NCBI GenBank assembly: GCA_009746045.1
Contig: RPFO01000188.1
Span: 2,472,874-2,532,873 of the forward strand
From: Mesostigma viride
Taxonomy: Eukaryota; Streptophyta; Mesostigmatophyceae; Mesostigmatales; Mesostigmataceae
Direction of reading: 5' to 3'
Length of the DNA stretch: 60,000 nt
The position numbers and the translations under genes are program-made. Position 1 is the first letter of the stretch; every line of letters starts with the position of its first letter. The notes under the pieces were generated by a model. The model had not been told where the DNA came from. It searched no databases and was given only the letters and a program-made list of their open reading frames with translations. Positions 23,201-32,691 of this stretch are shown piece by piece.

Positions 23201-26134
23201 GCGCACAGCGCCGACGTGTGGGTCAACCGCAAGCTGTTCGTGCTGGACGCCGCCACAGGTAGAGGGGATGTGGATATCGGGACCTAATAGAGTTTCCTAA
23301 TTTTCACTGAAATCTTCTGCTGTTCATTCTGGACGCCGCCACAGGTAGGGGAACAATGGGAGTTGAAAATACATGGGGTCAACAAGCTGCTAATGGTGTT
23401 ATCATAAGTACTAGCGTTGCTGTCCGTGCTGGATGCCATCGCAGGTGACTTACTACAGGAATGTGGAGATGTACGTTGATATTGACAAATGGTTTGGCAC
23501 TCTTGCTAGTCTTCCTGCTGGACTAAGCCAAAGGTATTATAGGAATATCAGCATTTGGGGATGTATCAGGTGCGGTGGGTAAAGCTTGTTGTTCGTGCTG
23601 AGCGCCGTCATGGGTGCTTGGATGCAGGGAGCCGAGAATATGTTGTCAGTGAAGTAGTGCTTGTGCTACTGTAACCATTGGCGCTGCACTTTGTTCTGGA
23701 CCCCGTCACCGGCAGGCTAGATGTCGCGGTAGTCGCTGGTTTCCTGTTTCGGCGCAGCTTGACGCCTGTGGATGCGCCCATCCCTGACATATGAGCACCT
23801 TCTCACATGCGCACAATCATTTACCTGCCAACATGTCCCTCGAGCCCCTTCCGACAAGCTCTTCGATAGGCTCTCTGACAAGCTCTTCGATAGGCTCTCC
23901 GATAAGCATTCACCCAAGCGCTTCCCCCACATGCCCACGACCACTCCCCTGCAACCACGTCCCATCCTCGACCCTTGGATGCTTCCCCTCAGGCGCCCCC
24001 GCCGAGGTGAGCGGCGCCCCCCCTGACATGTTCAGCGCGACGGGCCAGCTGTGGAACCAGCCGCTGTACAACTGGCCCGCGCACAAGGCCGACTCGTACG
24101 CCTGGTGGGCGCGCCGCCTCAAGCGCGCGCTGCACCTCTACGATGAGCTGCGGATCGACCACTTCCGGGGGCTGGCAGGATACTGGGCCATTCCTGCGGG
24201 GGCCAAGGACGCGATGGGCGGCCGCTGGAAGGTGCGTGAAGCGTCCACGGAGGCATGTGGTTAGTTGGTGTGGGGGCTTGTGGCTGGTTGGCGTGGGGGC
24301 TTGTGGCTGGTTGGCGTGGGGGCTTTTGATTGGTTGGTGTGGGGGCTTGTGGCTGGTTGGCGTGGGGGCTTTTGGCTGGTTGGTGTGGGGGCTTTTGGTT
24401 GGTTGGCGTGGGGGCTTTTGGCTGGTTGGTGTGGGGGCTTTTGGTTGGTTGGCGTGGGGGCTTTTGGCTGGTTGGCGTGGGGGCTTTTGGCTGGTTGGCG
24501 TGGGGGCTTTTGGCTGGTTGGCGTGGGGGCTTTTGGCTGGTTGGCGTGGGGGCTTTTGGCTGGTTGGCGTGGGGGCTTTTGGCTGGTTGGAGTGGGGGCT
24601 TTTGGCTGGTTGGTGTGGGGGCCTGAGGTAACTTGGGGGGGGGGGGCATGCGGGCCGCTTGCCCCTTCCATACCCATGCTTGGACATTCATGCCAAGGGT
24701 ACTTGGTGCTGAGGCATGTGGGGCTGCTTGATGGTTCAGTGGTTTTGGGGGCCTGGAGAGGCTTGGTAGGCGGGTGTGGATGCATTCATGCAGTTTTGCT
24801 GATTTCACATCACTGGGTTGACGTTTGCCGGTGCCACAACAAATGTTGTCACAATTTCCTAAAAAACTTGTCGTTTCTGCGGCCACGTGTAAGAGGCTGG
24901 AAGGTGGTGGCCTGTCCTTCCGTGCGAGGTCCATGGTTGCTGGAGGCCTTGTTGGTTCTTGCTGGCATCCCATGGTCTCATGGTCAGCGGGCAAGCATCC
25001 ACTTTGATTGACGAACAGCTGAACAAGAAGTCATGGGATCCAAGAGGGTGAAGGTGCAATAACCATGGCATATGAGATGGGGTACATGCAGGATGGAAAG
25101 GGGTGCAAGTGGCTGGAGCCGCAAAGCTGGGAATGACGAAAGCGCTGGCGGTGAGAATGGTAGGAACAAGAGGGGTTGCGGAACAGTTACGGGAGTTATG
25201 AGCTGTGGTATAATAAGGGGCTGCTATCCTGCAGCCGGGCGAGACAACGTTATAGTCACGTCCAATCCACTGACTCCATCGTGGCTCATCCAGCTTTGTA
25301 CCAGTGCAAAGTGCAACCGTGCTTACTCCAGTACACTCAAACCCCAACCTTCCCTCCTGAGGATCGATAAACGGGTGTCGGCGGTGAATCATAATTGAAC
25401 ATCCATTCATGGAGGCTGTTCGATCTATTGATTGGGTCTGACCCCTGGGAAACCCCTGTCTGACCTCTTGCTTCAATCCCCGCTGTCCCTCACCCTCCCT
25501 TTCCCGCCCATCCCACTCCCTCCCTCGGCCTTCCCCATTCCCACTGCTGGCATCTCTCCCTTTTCCTTGACCCCCCCAGGTGGGCCCCCGCAAGGACTTT
25601 TTCGACGGCATCTCGCGCCACCTGGGCCCCTCCTTTCTCTCCAAGCTGATCGCCGAGGACTTGGGCGTGATCACGCCCGACGTGCACGAGCTGCGGCGCG
25701 AGGTGGGCTCCCCTGGGATGGTCGTCCTCCAGTTTGCGTTTGACGGCGCCTCGCGCAACGTCCACCTGCCCCACAACCACGAGCCCAACAGCGTCTGCTA
25801 CGCGGGCACCCACGACAACGACACCTCGCGGGGCTGGTACGAGTCAGCCGACGAGAAGACCAAGGACCGCGTGCGCGTGTACCTTCGCTGCTCGGGCGTG
25901 AATATCGCGTGGGACATGATCGAGGCGGCATTTCGGACAGTCTCTAATTCCGCGATCGTCACCATGCAGGACGTCATGGGGCTGGATAATAGCCACCGTA
26001 TGAACATTCCCGGTCAGGCCAAGGGACAGTGGGGGTGGCGTGTCTGGCAGCCGGGGTTCTTCTCCTCGCAGGGGGCGGCGGAGATGGCAGTGAAGTTGAG
26101 GGGCCTGGCCGAGCGATACGAGCGGCTGCTGTAA
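14232..26134 (+). CDS. DPE1: 4-alpha-glucanotransferase (D-enzyme, GH77) with CBM45-like N-terminus
   Basis: Exons 14232-15012, 15688-15813, 16568-16662, 17745-17912, 18752-18956, 21992-22157, 23011-23258, 23993-24231 and 25580-26134; all junctions are GT-AG and in phase, giving 860 residues. Residues ~1-50 are Ser/Arg-rich, fitting a plastid transit peptide. Residues ~98-210 resemble CBM45 (GPLVVHWGIRKSQNNQDWV; later EFCLNKIDTDTWLHYEGNAF), and 270-325 (YLRWERAHRP…EFELAV) match the helix that follows CBM45 in glucan, water dikinase. GH77 starts near 352 (GVLLHVTSLPSPFGIGELGD). Family catalytic residues are present: Asp652 in RIDHFRG, Glu702 in IAEDLG, Asp755 in GTHDND. The enzyme disproportionates malto-oligosaccharides in plastid starch metabolism. 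Plant and algal D-enzymes are usually ~570-600 residues, so the ~300-residue extension is unusual. An in-frame TAA two codons upstream supports the ATG; TAA ends it. Confidence 0.93.
15208..15226. repeat. (CA)n microsatellite in D-enzyme intron 1
   Basis: A short CACACACACACACACA run in an otherwise unremarkable 675-base intron (15013-15687). Confidence 0.8.
15885..16010 (+). repeat. echoes of D-enzyme exon 2 end in intron 2
   Basis: Two degenerate copies of the exon 2 terminus and donor (GCAAGGAGTTTGAGCTGGCC then GTGGGTGGG): GCAAGGAGTGGGAGCTGGCC with GTGGGTGG at ~15893-15921, and GCAGAGCAAGCAGGAGCTGG with CCATGGGTGAC at ~15974-16004. Confidence 0.7.
16262..16545 (+). repeat. ~122-base duplicated block in D-enzyme intron 2
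   Basis: Two adjacent copies beginning TCTCGCCATTGTGGCGCTGC and TCTCGCCATGGTGGCGCTAC, each followed by ACTTCCAGTGGTCACCCTAA, CTTGGCCC and TTTTCCTGGTCC. Confidence 0.75.
16637..17250 (+). repeat. ~47-bp minisatellite copying exon 3 end with its splice donor, 13 units
   Basis: Each unit contains GCCAAAGAGGGCATGGTGGG followed by CACG|GTGAGTAAAGGG, i.e. the last ~25 bases of exon 3 (codons for AKEGMVGT) plus the donor and first intron bases. The first unit is the real exon end (donor at 16663); at least twelve more potential GTGAGT donors follow. Confidence 0.95.
17949..18112 (+). repeat. echoes of D-enzyme exon 4 end in intron 4
   Basis: Four copies of the exon 4 terminus (GAGCATATGGCAG|GTAAGA): GAGCATCTGGCAGGTGAGA at ~17951, GAGCATCTGGCAGGTAGGG at ~17990, GAGCACCTGGCAGGCT at ~18049 and GAGCATCTGGCATGTAAGG at ~18089. 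Confidence 0.8.
18312..18485 (+). repeat. (GGGA)n microsatellite in D-enzyme intron 4
   Basis: About 43 tetranucleotide copies with two small interruptions near 18431 and 18458. The LPPSLPPSLPP frames across it are repeat translations. Confidence 0.97.
19024..19082 (+). repeat. echo of D-enzyme exon 5 end in intron 5
   Basis: GACTATGAGGCCGTGGTGGC at ~19052 matches the exon 5 terminus GACTATGACGCCGTGGCCGC just upstream (~18928), preceded by a matching GGCAACA. Confidence 0.7.
19083..21223 (+). repeat. 10-bp satellite (GTGTATGTGT)n, ~2.1 kb, in D-enzyme intron 5
   Basis: Over 200 tandem copies, visually perfect from about 19141 to 21180 and slightly irregular at both edges. All six frames stay open across it, producing 725-765 codon pseudo-frames of CVCVCMCVYV or HTHTHTYTHI. 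Confidence 0.98.
21223..21325 (+). repeat. 54-base tandem duplication in D-enzyme intron 5
   Basis: CAGGACCCTCCTTCAGCTGC … CTTAAAGACACGAACACGA occurs twice in a row (from ~21224 and ~21278) with two or three differences. Confidence 0.9.
21326..21991 (+). other. rest of D-enzyme intron 5
   Basis: No gene. Contains a run of about 20 C (21799-21818) and ends at the CACAACAG acceptor of exon 6. Confidence 0.7.
22226..22436 (+). repeat. echoes of D-enzyme exon 6 end in intron 6
   Basis: The exon 6 terminus AACCCGGAGCTCAACTG|GTGAGA reappears as GCAACCCAAAAGCTCAACCG (~22229) and as CGACCCGAGCTGAACTGGTA (~22412). Confidence 0.6.
22717..22852 (+). repeat. (AACCC)n microsatellite in D-enzyme intron 6
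   Basis: About 26 pentanucleotide copies preceded by a C-rich CCCACCCCCCACC stretch. The WVGLGWVGLG frames are artefacts. Confidence 0.97.
23315..23720 (+). repeat. echoes of D-enzyme exon 7 end in intron 7
   Basis: The exon 7 terminus CTGTTCGTGCTGGACGCC … GCCACAG|GTAGAGG recurs as TGTTCATTCTGGACGCCGCC + ACAGGTAGGGG (~23320), TGTCCGTGCTGGATGCCATC + GCAGGTGAC (~23420), TTGTTCGTGCTGAGCGCCGT (~23588) and TTTGTTCTGGACCCCGTCAC (~23691), progressively degraded. Confidence 0.75.
23868..23912 (+). repeat. ~20-bp repeat CTCTTCGATAGGCTCTCTGA
   Basis: Two full copies and a partial one of GACAAGCTCTTCGATAGGCT just upstream of exon 8. Confidence 0.8.
24262..24628 (+). repeat. 23-bp minisatellite in D-enzyme intron 8
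   Basis: About 16 copies of GGCTGGTTGGCGTGGGGGCT + TTT with small variants; the long HANQPKAPTPTSQKPP frames are its translation. Confidence 0.95.
24629..25579 (+). other. rest of D-enzyme intron 8
   Basis: No gene recognised; ends in a long pyrimidine tract (about 25440-25578) and the CCCCCCCAG acceptor of exon 9. Confidence 0.7.
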
Positions 26135-27276
26135 ATAGTAGAATGCCCGAGTTAAGCTTGGGTCACCGGTTTACAAAAGGATGGGTCTGTAGGGATAAGT
26201 ATACAGGACGAAACCGCTCTCCACTCACCATCGTTCCATGAGGAGCACCTGCGTAGCACATGTGGTGCACAAAGACTTAGGGTATGTAGATTGGTAGGCA
26301 GAGATGGGGCAGTAAAAGTAGATGGATAGGTGAGTGAGAGCAATACATGAAGTCATACTGAAGCGGATCCTTGGGCGCTGGGGTCCGGAAGGGGCAGGAT
26401 TTCGGGGGGTGGACATGGTGAGCGAGTGCATGTGTTAGGTGACAGTCGCCAGAGCCAACGTGGTGACGGCGCTGCTCGCCGTGCAGACAATGACATCATT
26501 GGGCTACCAGAGGAGAATCAATCTTATCGGGAAGGAGGACCTGGCATGAAAAAACACCCCCAATCACCTTATTTTTGTGGAGTCGGTTTGCCCTGGGTGC
26601 ACTTACCGAGCCACTTGGGCTGGCACACAGGCGCATCACTGTCAGGACTCCCGAGGAAATCTTGTGGTTCTGCCAGGGTTGGGCACATTTGCAGCTTCCG
26701 AGCCAGAGGGGGACCAGTATTCCTGGCATCATCAACATGATTAGATAGCATCGTGGGCACCCGGGCAGAAGGATACTTCTTATGTCTTCGTCAAAGAATG
26801 CCTTCATATTGGGATACGATTGTCACCACCCTTGCAGGGTTGGAAATGTGGCACGCGTACGTGGCGTATGTGCTCATGCGTCTGAGTGTTTAAGAATAGC
26901 TGTCCCATGGGCCCCACTCCCTAAATGTGAAGCGATACTCTGACAAGAACCAACTGCGTCCCTTGGCTGTCCTCCAACAGAAACCCTCGATTTAAATCTT
27001 GTTTCAATCGAGGGCTACGACAACATGCATTGAAATCCACAGCAAGGCACCTTTTCTAGCCCTGCAATGGGTGATTTGGCGGGCCCTAGGACCCAGTACC
27101 CAGTACCCAGGAGTGTTTGTGAACACCACAGTGGTCATAGTCGTAAGTACATGCCTGCATGCATGATGAAGGCACTTGTCATGGAGTAATTTATACAACA
27201 TGCATGTCTTATTTAATTGTCAATATGAAAAGTAGAATTATGACATGCTTATTATATCGATTGTGGTGCATGCATT
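26135..27276. other. 3' flank of the D-enzyme gene, gene-poor
   Basis: Should hold the 3' UTR; I see no credible second gene. The short frames at 26426-26740 and 26496-26807 overlap antisense and have no recognisable motif. Confidence 0.4.
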
Positions 27277-27338
27277 CGTTCATTCATTCATCCATTCATT
27301 CATTCATTCATTCATTCATTCATTCATTCATTCATTCG
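27277..27338. repeat. (CATT)n microsatellite
   Basis: About 14 copies of ATTC with one CATCC interruption. Confidence 0.95.
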
Positions 27339-27414
27339 AATTCACGCGCCTCCACAGGGAGAGTCACGGGGTACCGACTTTTCGAGCTTAGGTACCTGTC
27401 ATCGACCTGTTTGA

Positions 27415-27940
27415 TGCACAATTAATTAATTAATTAATTAATAGACACGTGACTGCGTCACGTGAGCATAAGTCCTCAGTGGGAGGGGAACATGGGATGG
27501 AATGGATGGTATAAGCTATCTAGGTCCTAGTTACAGGGGTGTGGGCACCGCGGCCCGAATCGCTATGAATGCCATACTTGGTCACACGCGGAGCCCCCAC
27601 AGGCTTGGGGGTGGTCTCCTTCATCACTACTTGCCATCTATCCTTGCGCACCATCTGCCTCCATATTACAGACAAACCAGGAGGCTGCCCGGGGGTGAGC
27701 CCGTCACGTCTAGTGTAGCACATGTCCATGCCGAGTCTATCACGAAAAGTCCACGGGTGGCGGCCCTGCCGCGCGCGGCCGGGGGCACGCCAGGTGAGGA
27801 CATATCGCCCAGGCTGGGCGGGCTTGGTGCCAGCTAGTCTATCTGATGTATCTACCTGATCTGTGCGGGCCAGGTGCCCGGCTAGGCCCAGGCGCCTGTG
27901 CCTAATAATGTGGGAAACATAGGGCAAATTTGATGCACAA
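27415..27940 (-). pseudogene. 5'-truncated LINE, reverse-transcriptase C-terminus
   Basis: The minus-strand frame 27927-27520 contains IIRHRRLGLAGHLARTDQ, which resembles the region at the C-terminal end of LINE reverse transcriptases (R-R-x-R-x-x-x-x-G-H-x-x-R). Toward the 3' side come the hairpin CACGTGAC-TGC-GTCACGTG (27446-27464) and a (TTAA)n tail at 27417-27441. A second, shorter copy is at 6046-6335. The rest of the enzyme is missing, as in most LINE insertions. Confidence 0.6.
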
Positions 27941-28103
27941 AAGTAGGGAATACGGGCCCCCTCCCTTCTCTTGTTACCTATGAAAGTCAGGCCACAGGTT
28001 CAATTATCATATAGTCATAGGCAGGCTCGAGCTACCATGGTCCAGATTCTTCCATATATTTCTGACGGGCCTGCGCTGGTTGTCTCAGATCATTTGATAG
28101 ATC
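27941..28103. other. spacer between LINE fragments
   Basis: No gene or repeat recognised. Confidence 0.4.
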
Positions 28104-28541
28104 ATTAATTAATTAATTAAAAATCATAGCTCCGTGGGGAGCATATGTAACACATAGCCCTGAGAAAGGGGCATCTATGGGTTTGTAATACAATCAGGGC
28201 GACAACCTGCAGGTGTAGGATGTACAACTATCACCTGCTCTGGGTGCACTAGGTGCACCTGCACCTCCATGGTGGTTCATGCCTCCTAATCAAGCACAGG
28301 CACCCAGGGGGGGCTTGAGGAGAGGGCCTAGAAGGCCTGCATGACATATGGGGTGGAAGGTATGTGGCTAGGCTATGATAGCTAGGGTACACATGGCCTC
28401 TCAGCAGGGAGTAACTCCCTGCATGGGCAAAGCATGACTCGAAATTGCTACGGCTATTGCAAGGGCGGGTGTGGGCCCGTCACGTAGGCATACATGGCCA
28501 CGTCACTAAGCTTTCTAGTCTACACTACTGCTATATATTCC
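28104..28541 (-). mobile_element. 3' UTR, stem-loop and TTAA tail of a LINE ORF1 copy
   Basis: Minus strand: follows ORF1 and ends in a hairpin (ATGCTCCCC … GAGCTATG) and (TTAA)n at 28104-28122. A near-identical block follows at 29776-30250, and a diverged relative at 29541-29760. Confidence 0.6.
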
Positions 28542-29339
28542 CTAGGCTGGGGTGGCTGGGGTGGCTGGGGCGGCAGGGGTCGCCTGCCAGGGCTTGTGGG
28601 CGACGTAGATGTCCGCCCCCTTCCAGTAGACCGGCTTCTGCCCCGCCGTCTGCCGAAGCTGGAGGTAGGTCGGCCATAGCTCCCGTCGCCGTTGTTGCTG
28701 CGTCAAGGTTAAGTCGTCGTCCAGCGTGTAGGCGGTCCCCCCAAGCCGCTTGCGACACTTGAGGAACTCCATCTTATCCGCCATGGTGTCAAAGGTGAGG
28801 AGCAAGGGGGAGGGGCCGGCCTTACCCCGCGAGCGGGGAAGGCGGGTCACCCCCCGCGGCTTGCCCTTACCAGTGATAGCCATGGGGACAAGGATTTTGT
28901 TCTCAAACGCCAGGGCAAGGGTCTCGGAGGTCTCGTCCTGCAGCGGGTCGAAGTGCTTGACTATGACGTTAAGGCTGCGCTTGGCGAGCTCGGCCTCCTC
29001 GCGGAGGTCCAGCGTCTGCTGCTTAAGCTGGGCGGCGACGGCGGAGGTGGTGGAGGTGGCGTGCTGCTTAAGCATGTCCGCCCAGGTCGGGATGCCGGGA
29101 GGAGCATCGCCGGCAGGGCCAGCAGGGGCTGGCCGAGCGGCGATGTCCTTCACCGCCTGGGCAGTGATGCCGGCGGTGTTCTGCAAGCATTCGATGGCTA
29201 TGGCATTGTCCTGCAGGCGCTTGTCGATGGCGAGGAGCTGGGCGGTGAGGGCTTCGGTTGTGGTGGAGGTGGCGGCGAGGAGCTTGGAGGTGGCGGTGGT
29301 GGTGGAGGAGAGGAGGGGAATATAGATCATGGTAGCCAT
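28542..29339 (-). CDS. LINE ORF1 protein (RNA-binding, L1-type)
   Basis: An intact 265-codon frame from ATG at 29339. An N-terminal half with heptad-like LLAATSTTTEALTAQLLAID and LKQQTLDLREEAELAKRS suits a coiled-coil trimerisation region. The C-terminal half (LNVIVKHF…LLLTFDTMADKMEFLKCRKR…DDLTLTQQQRRRELWP…KPVYWKGADIYV) follows the RRM plus C-terminal-domain plan of LINE ORF1 proteins, which bind the element RNA as a chaperone. It ends in APATPATPA. No ORF2 follows; a stem-loop and TTAA tail do, so this is an ORF1-only copy that would depend on enzyme supplied elsewhere. Two broken copies lie to its right. Confidence 0.65.
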   Translation of the reverse strand: MATMIYIPLLSSTTTATSKLLAATSTTTEALTAQLLAIDKRLQDNAIAIECLQNTAGITAQAVKDIAARPAPAGPAGDAPPGIPTWADMLKQHATSTTSAVAAQLKQQTLDLREEAELAKRSLNVIVKHFDPLQDETSETLALAFENKILVPMAITGKGKPRGVTRLPRSRGKAGPSPLLLTFDTMADKMEFLKCRKRLGGTAYTLDDDLTLTQQQRRRELWPTYLQLRQTAGQKPVYWKGADIYVAHKPWQATPAAPATPATPA

Positions 29340-29342
29340 TAG

Positions 29343-29775
29343 CTTGCGTATCAGCCTACGTCTCGACGGCTCACCTTATAATTATACGGCTCACCTTATA
29401 ATTATGAGTGTCTGATCAGAATATGGCATCCACTAATTTGCGTCGGCCTACCCATTTAATTTTGTATCAATTAAGACCACTAAGCCACCCACCCTTATAA
29501 CCACATGGGTCATCCAAGGAAAATTCAGGCGAGCATGAAACCCTTATTAATTAGGAACATAACTCCGTTGGGAGTATATGTAGCACATTAAGCCCTGAGA
29601 AGGGGCCTATGGCTTTTAATACACTCTTAGCTACTTCCTGCAGGTGGGGGAATGTAAACTGCCACCTACTCGATCTGGGTGCACAAAGTGCACCTGCCCA
29701 CCGCTGTATTCAGGCACCTAGACTAGTAGTAGCTAGGGGTACCGACAGAGGGGGGAAGATCATCATGGCCATACA
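29343..29775. mobile_element. diverged LINE tail block
   Basis: TTAATTAGGAACATAACTCC followed by GTTGGGAGTATATGTAGCAC at ~29545 matches the stem-loop tails at 28104 and 29776 at lower identity, then the same TAGCCCTGAGAA, CTGCAGGTGG and GTGCACAAAGTGCACCTGC elements. Confidence 0.5.
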
Positions 29776-30560
29776 ATTAATTAATTAATTAAAATCATAG
29801 CTCCGTTGGGAGCATATGTAACACATAGCCCTGAGAACGGGGCATCTATGGGTTTGTAATACAATCAGGGCTACAACCTGCAGGTGGAGGATGTACAACT
29901 GTCACCTGCTCTGGGTGCACAAGGTGCACCTGCACCGCCATGATGGTTCATGCCTCCTTAACAAGCACAGGCACCCAGGGGGGGCTTGAGGAGAGGGCCT
30001 AGAAGGCCTGCATGACATATGGGGTGGAGGGTATGTGGCTAGGCTATAGCTGGTGTACACATGGCATCTCAGCAGAGAGTAACTCCCTGCATAGGCATCG
30101 CATGGCTAAATTCTTAATGCATCATCCATGGGAGGTCCCATTGTAGGCTGGGCGCGGCTAAATACTGAAAGCATCATCCATGGGGGCCATTATGGGCGCA
30201 CATGCGCGTGGGCCACTTGCAAAGGCTAAGCCTATCTAATCTACACTACTGGTATATTCCCTAGTCTGGGGTGGCAGGAGGGGCCTGCCAGGGCTTGTGG
30301 TCAACGTGGATGACCGCCCCCCTCCAGTATACCGGCTTCCCCCCTGCACGCTGCCGGAGCTGAAGGTAGGTCGGCCATAGCTCGCGTCGCCGCTGTTGCT
30401 GGGCCAAGGTCAAGTCGTCGTCCAGCGTGAAGCGAGTCTCCGAGAGCTTCTTGCGGCATTTAAGGAACGCCAGCTTGTCCGTCATGTACTTAAAGGTGAG
30501 GAGCACGGGTGCCGGGCCAGCCTTCCCCCGCGCGCGGGGGAGGCGGACAGCCGACATCCA
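29776..30560 (-). pseudogene. truncated LINE ORF1 copy 2 with stem-loop/TTAA tail
   Basis: The minus frame 30560-30261 repeats the ORF1 C-terminal domain (RLPRARGKAGPAPVLLTF, DDLTLAQQQRRRELWPTYL, KPVYWRGAVIHV). The N-terminal half is absent. The 3' UTR and (TTAA)n tail run down to 29776. Confidence 0.6.
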
Positions 30561-31615
30561 GCTCACCAGTGAATAACATGGCCATACAAGAGCTAGGGCA
30601 TGGCTTCTCAACAGAGAGTGACTCTCTGTATAGGCAGAGCGTGGCTAAATTCTTAATGCAACATCCATGGGGGTCCCATTATAGGCCTGGCTTGGCTAAA
30701 TGCTGAAGGCGTCATCCATGGGGGCCATTATGGGCGCACATGCGCGTAGGCCACATGCTAGGCTAAGCCTGACTAATCTACACTACTGGTATATATTCCC
30801 TAGACTGAGGTTGCTGGGGTGGCAGGAGGTGCCTGCCAGGGCTTATGGTCAACGTGGATGACCGCCCCCCTCCAGTATACCGGCTTCCCCCCTGCGCTCT
30901 GCCGGAGCTGAAGGTAGGTGATCGGCCATAGCTCGCGTCACCGCTGTTGCTGGGCCAGGGTCCGAGTCGTCGTCCAGCGTGAAGCGAGCCCGCGAGAGCT
31001 TCTTGCGGCATTTATAAGGAACGACAGCTTGTCCGCCATGTACTTAAAGGTGAGGAGCACGGGTGCCGGGCCAGCCTTACCCCGCGCGCGGGGGAGGCGG
31101 ACAGCCGACATCCGCAGCTCACCTCAGTGAGTTGCATGGGGGCAAGAATGTCGCGCTTAAATGGCCGTGAGAAGAGTCGTCGAGGTCTCATCTGCCGGCT
31201 GGTTGAAGTGCTTGTTGCTGACATTGTGGCTGCGCTAGGTGATGTCGGCCTCCTCACGAAGGTCGAGTGCTTGTTGCTTGAGCTGTGCCGCGATGGTGGA
31301 GGTGGTGCAAGGAGGTGGTGTGGTGCTTGAGCAAGTCCGCCCAGGTGGAGGGAGCATCGCTGGCCGGGCCAGCAGATGCTGGCTGGGCAGCGATTTCCTT
31401 CACCGCCTGGGCGGTGAGGCCTGCGGTGTCGTGCAAGCACTCAAGGGCGGTGGCGGTGGCGTGGAGGCGCTGGTCGGGGTCGAGGAGCTGGGCCTTGATG
31501 TCGGCAGTGGAGGCGGAAATGGCAGTGGAGGTGGAGTCGACGGTGGTGGAAAGGTGAGGGAGCTCAGTAGCCAGTGTGCCTCCCATTGCTCCCACATCGG
31601 CAGCAAGGGGGGTAA
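30561..31615 (-). pseudogene. broken LINE ORF1 copy 3
   Basis: Minus-strand similarity to ORF1 in several frames: an N-terminal piece (31600-31254, with HATATALECLHDTAGLTAQA) and a C-terminal piece (31100-30830) with QRCELWPI-like remnants and the RLPRARGKAGPAPVLLTFKY block. Small indels break the frame. Its 3' UTR (30570-30780) duplicates 30050-30250. Confidence 0.55.
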
Positions 31616-31640
31616 GTAAGTAAGTAAGTAAGTACTTGCG
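31614..31640. repeat. (GTAA)n microsatellite
   Basis: Six copies of AAGT/GTAA. Confidence 0.9.
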
Positions 31641-32600
31641 TGTCATGCGCAAAGGCATGCAACGGAGTACTATGCTAATCTCATTAGAAAAATAATTACA
31701 CAAAAGTTTAAACAACTATCGTCTGCATCATCCCCCAACCGTTAAGCACTAGAGGGGGGTCACGTACTGCTGGAAGGCTTCCATAAGGATGGAACGGAGT
31801 GTGGGGGCTCAGGAGATGGATGGATGGATGGAGCCCAGATCTCGGCGTCGGTGCGCCCGAGGAGGGAGCAGAGGATGATGTGCTGGATTTGGGGGCGGGT
31901 GCACCCGAACAGAAAGTGCGGCGTGTTGGGGTGCCGTCGGGGTGGATGAGGCGATTGATGTCGTGGAGATGGAGGCCCAGGTTGTAATTAAGCGAGGCGT
32001 AGTCCCCAAAGAAGAGGAAATGCATGGCATCTGCTGGAGCCATGGCGGTCCAGTCGTGTGTAATCGTCGACCTTGAAAGGTTGGGGCCGGAAGCGCGGTT
32101 CAGATGGGCATGATTCTGCTGGGCGACTGCGTTTAGGATCTGGCGATGCTGAGGACGAGGCCGCAGGAGCCGAGTGCACTACTAATGCTTGAGTAGTATG
32201 TAGTGGGCTCGCTGCCTGGCAGGCCGGGCGGAACTACAGCCGAAGCTGCAGGCGAATTGTCTTGGCTCATCGCAGCCGCCAGGCTGCGTTGCGTAGTCGA
32301 GCGTCAGTTGCATGCTCGTCACAATATTGTGTTTTAGTTTCGGAAAAAGATATCAGCGTGTCCCGGTCTTAGAAAGACGAAGCGATAATAGTGATATTCA
32401 CGGCCGAATTTGGTGCCCAAAGGTGAAAGTTATGAGCTCCGCCGTCAGCCATGGGTACCTCGTGGCTTGTGGATTGTCGGCGCCATGAAACCCTTTGTAC
32501 AGATCGAATTAGTTGAGCCCATGTCGCAGACAGCCTTCCACATGCAGGCCAAGGGATAGCGGCCCTATCTTTCCGGCATGCATTCATTAGACTATATTCA
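31641..32600. other. gene-poor stretch with one weak minus-strand frame
   Basis: The frame 32043-31708 (MAPADAMHFLFFGDYASLNY …) looks protein-like and a frame just upstream (32179-31988, RFRPQPFKVDDYTRLD) may precede it with a one-base shift. I do not recognise it; a transposon ORF remnant is the likeliest reading. Confidence 0.25.
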
Positions 32601-32605
32601 GAGAA

Positions 32606-32690
32606 AAACCATTAATTAATTAATTAATTAATTAATTAATTAATTAAACTCGTGTTCCCGTTGGGGAGTCACGGAGCATTATTAATAACC
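32606..32690. mobile_element. (TTAA)n plus stem-loop tail fragment
   Basis: About ten TTAA units then ACTCGTGTTCCCGTTGGGGA + GTCACGGAG, the same stem-loop family as at 11311-11512. Confidence 0.6.
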
Positions 32691-32691
32691 C

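Noticed and set aside
27415-32690. piggyBac-type TTAA target duplications
   Set aside because: TTAA repeats occur on only one side of each unit, next to a stem-loop, which fits LINE tails better.
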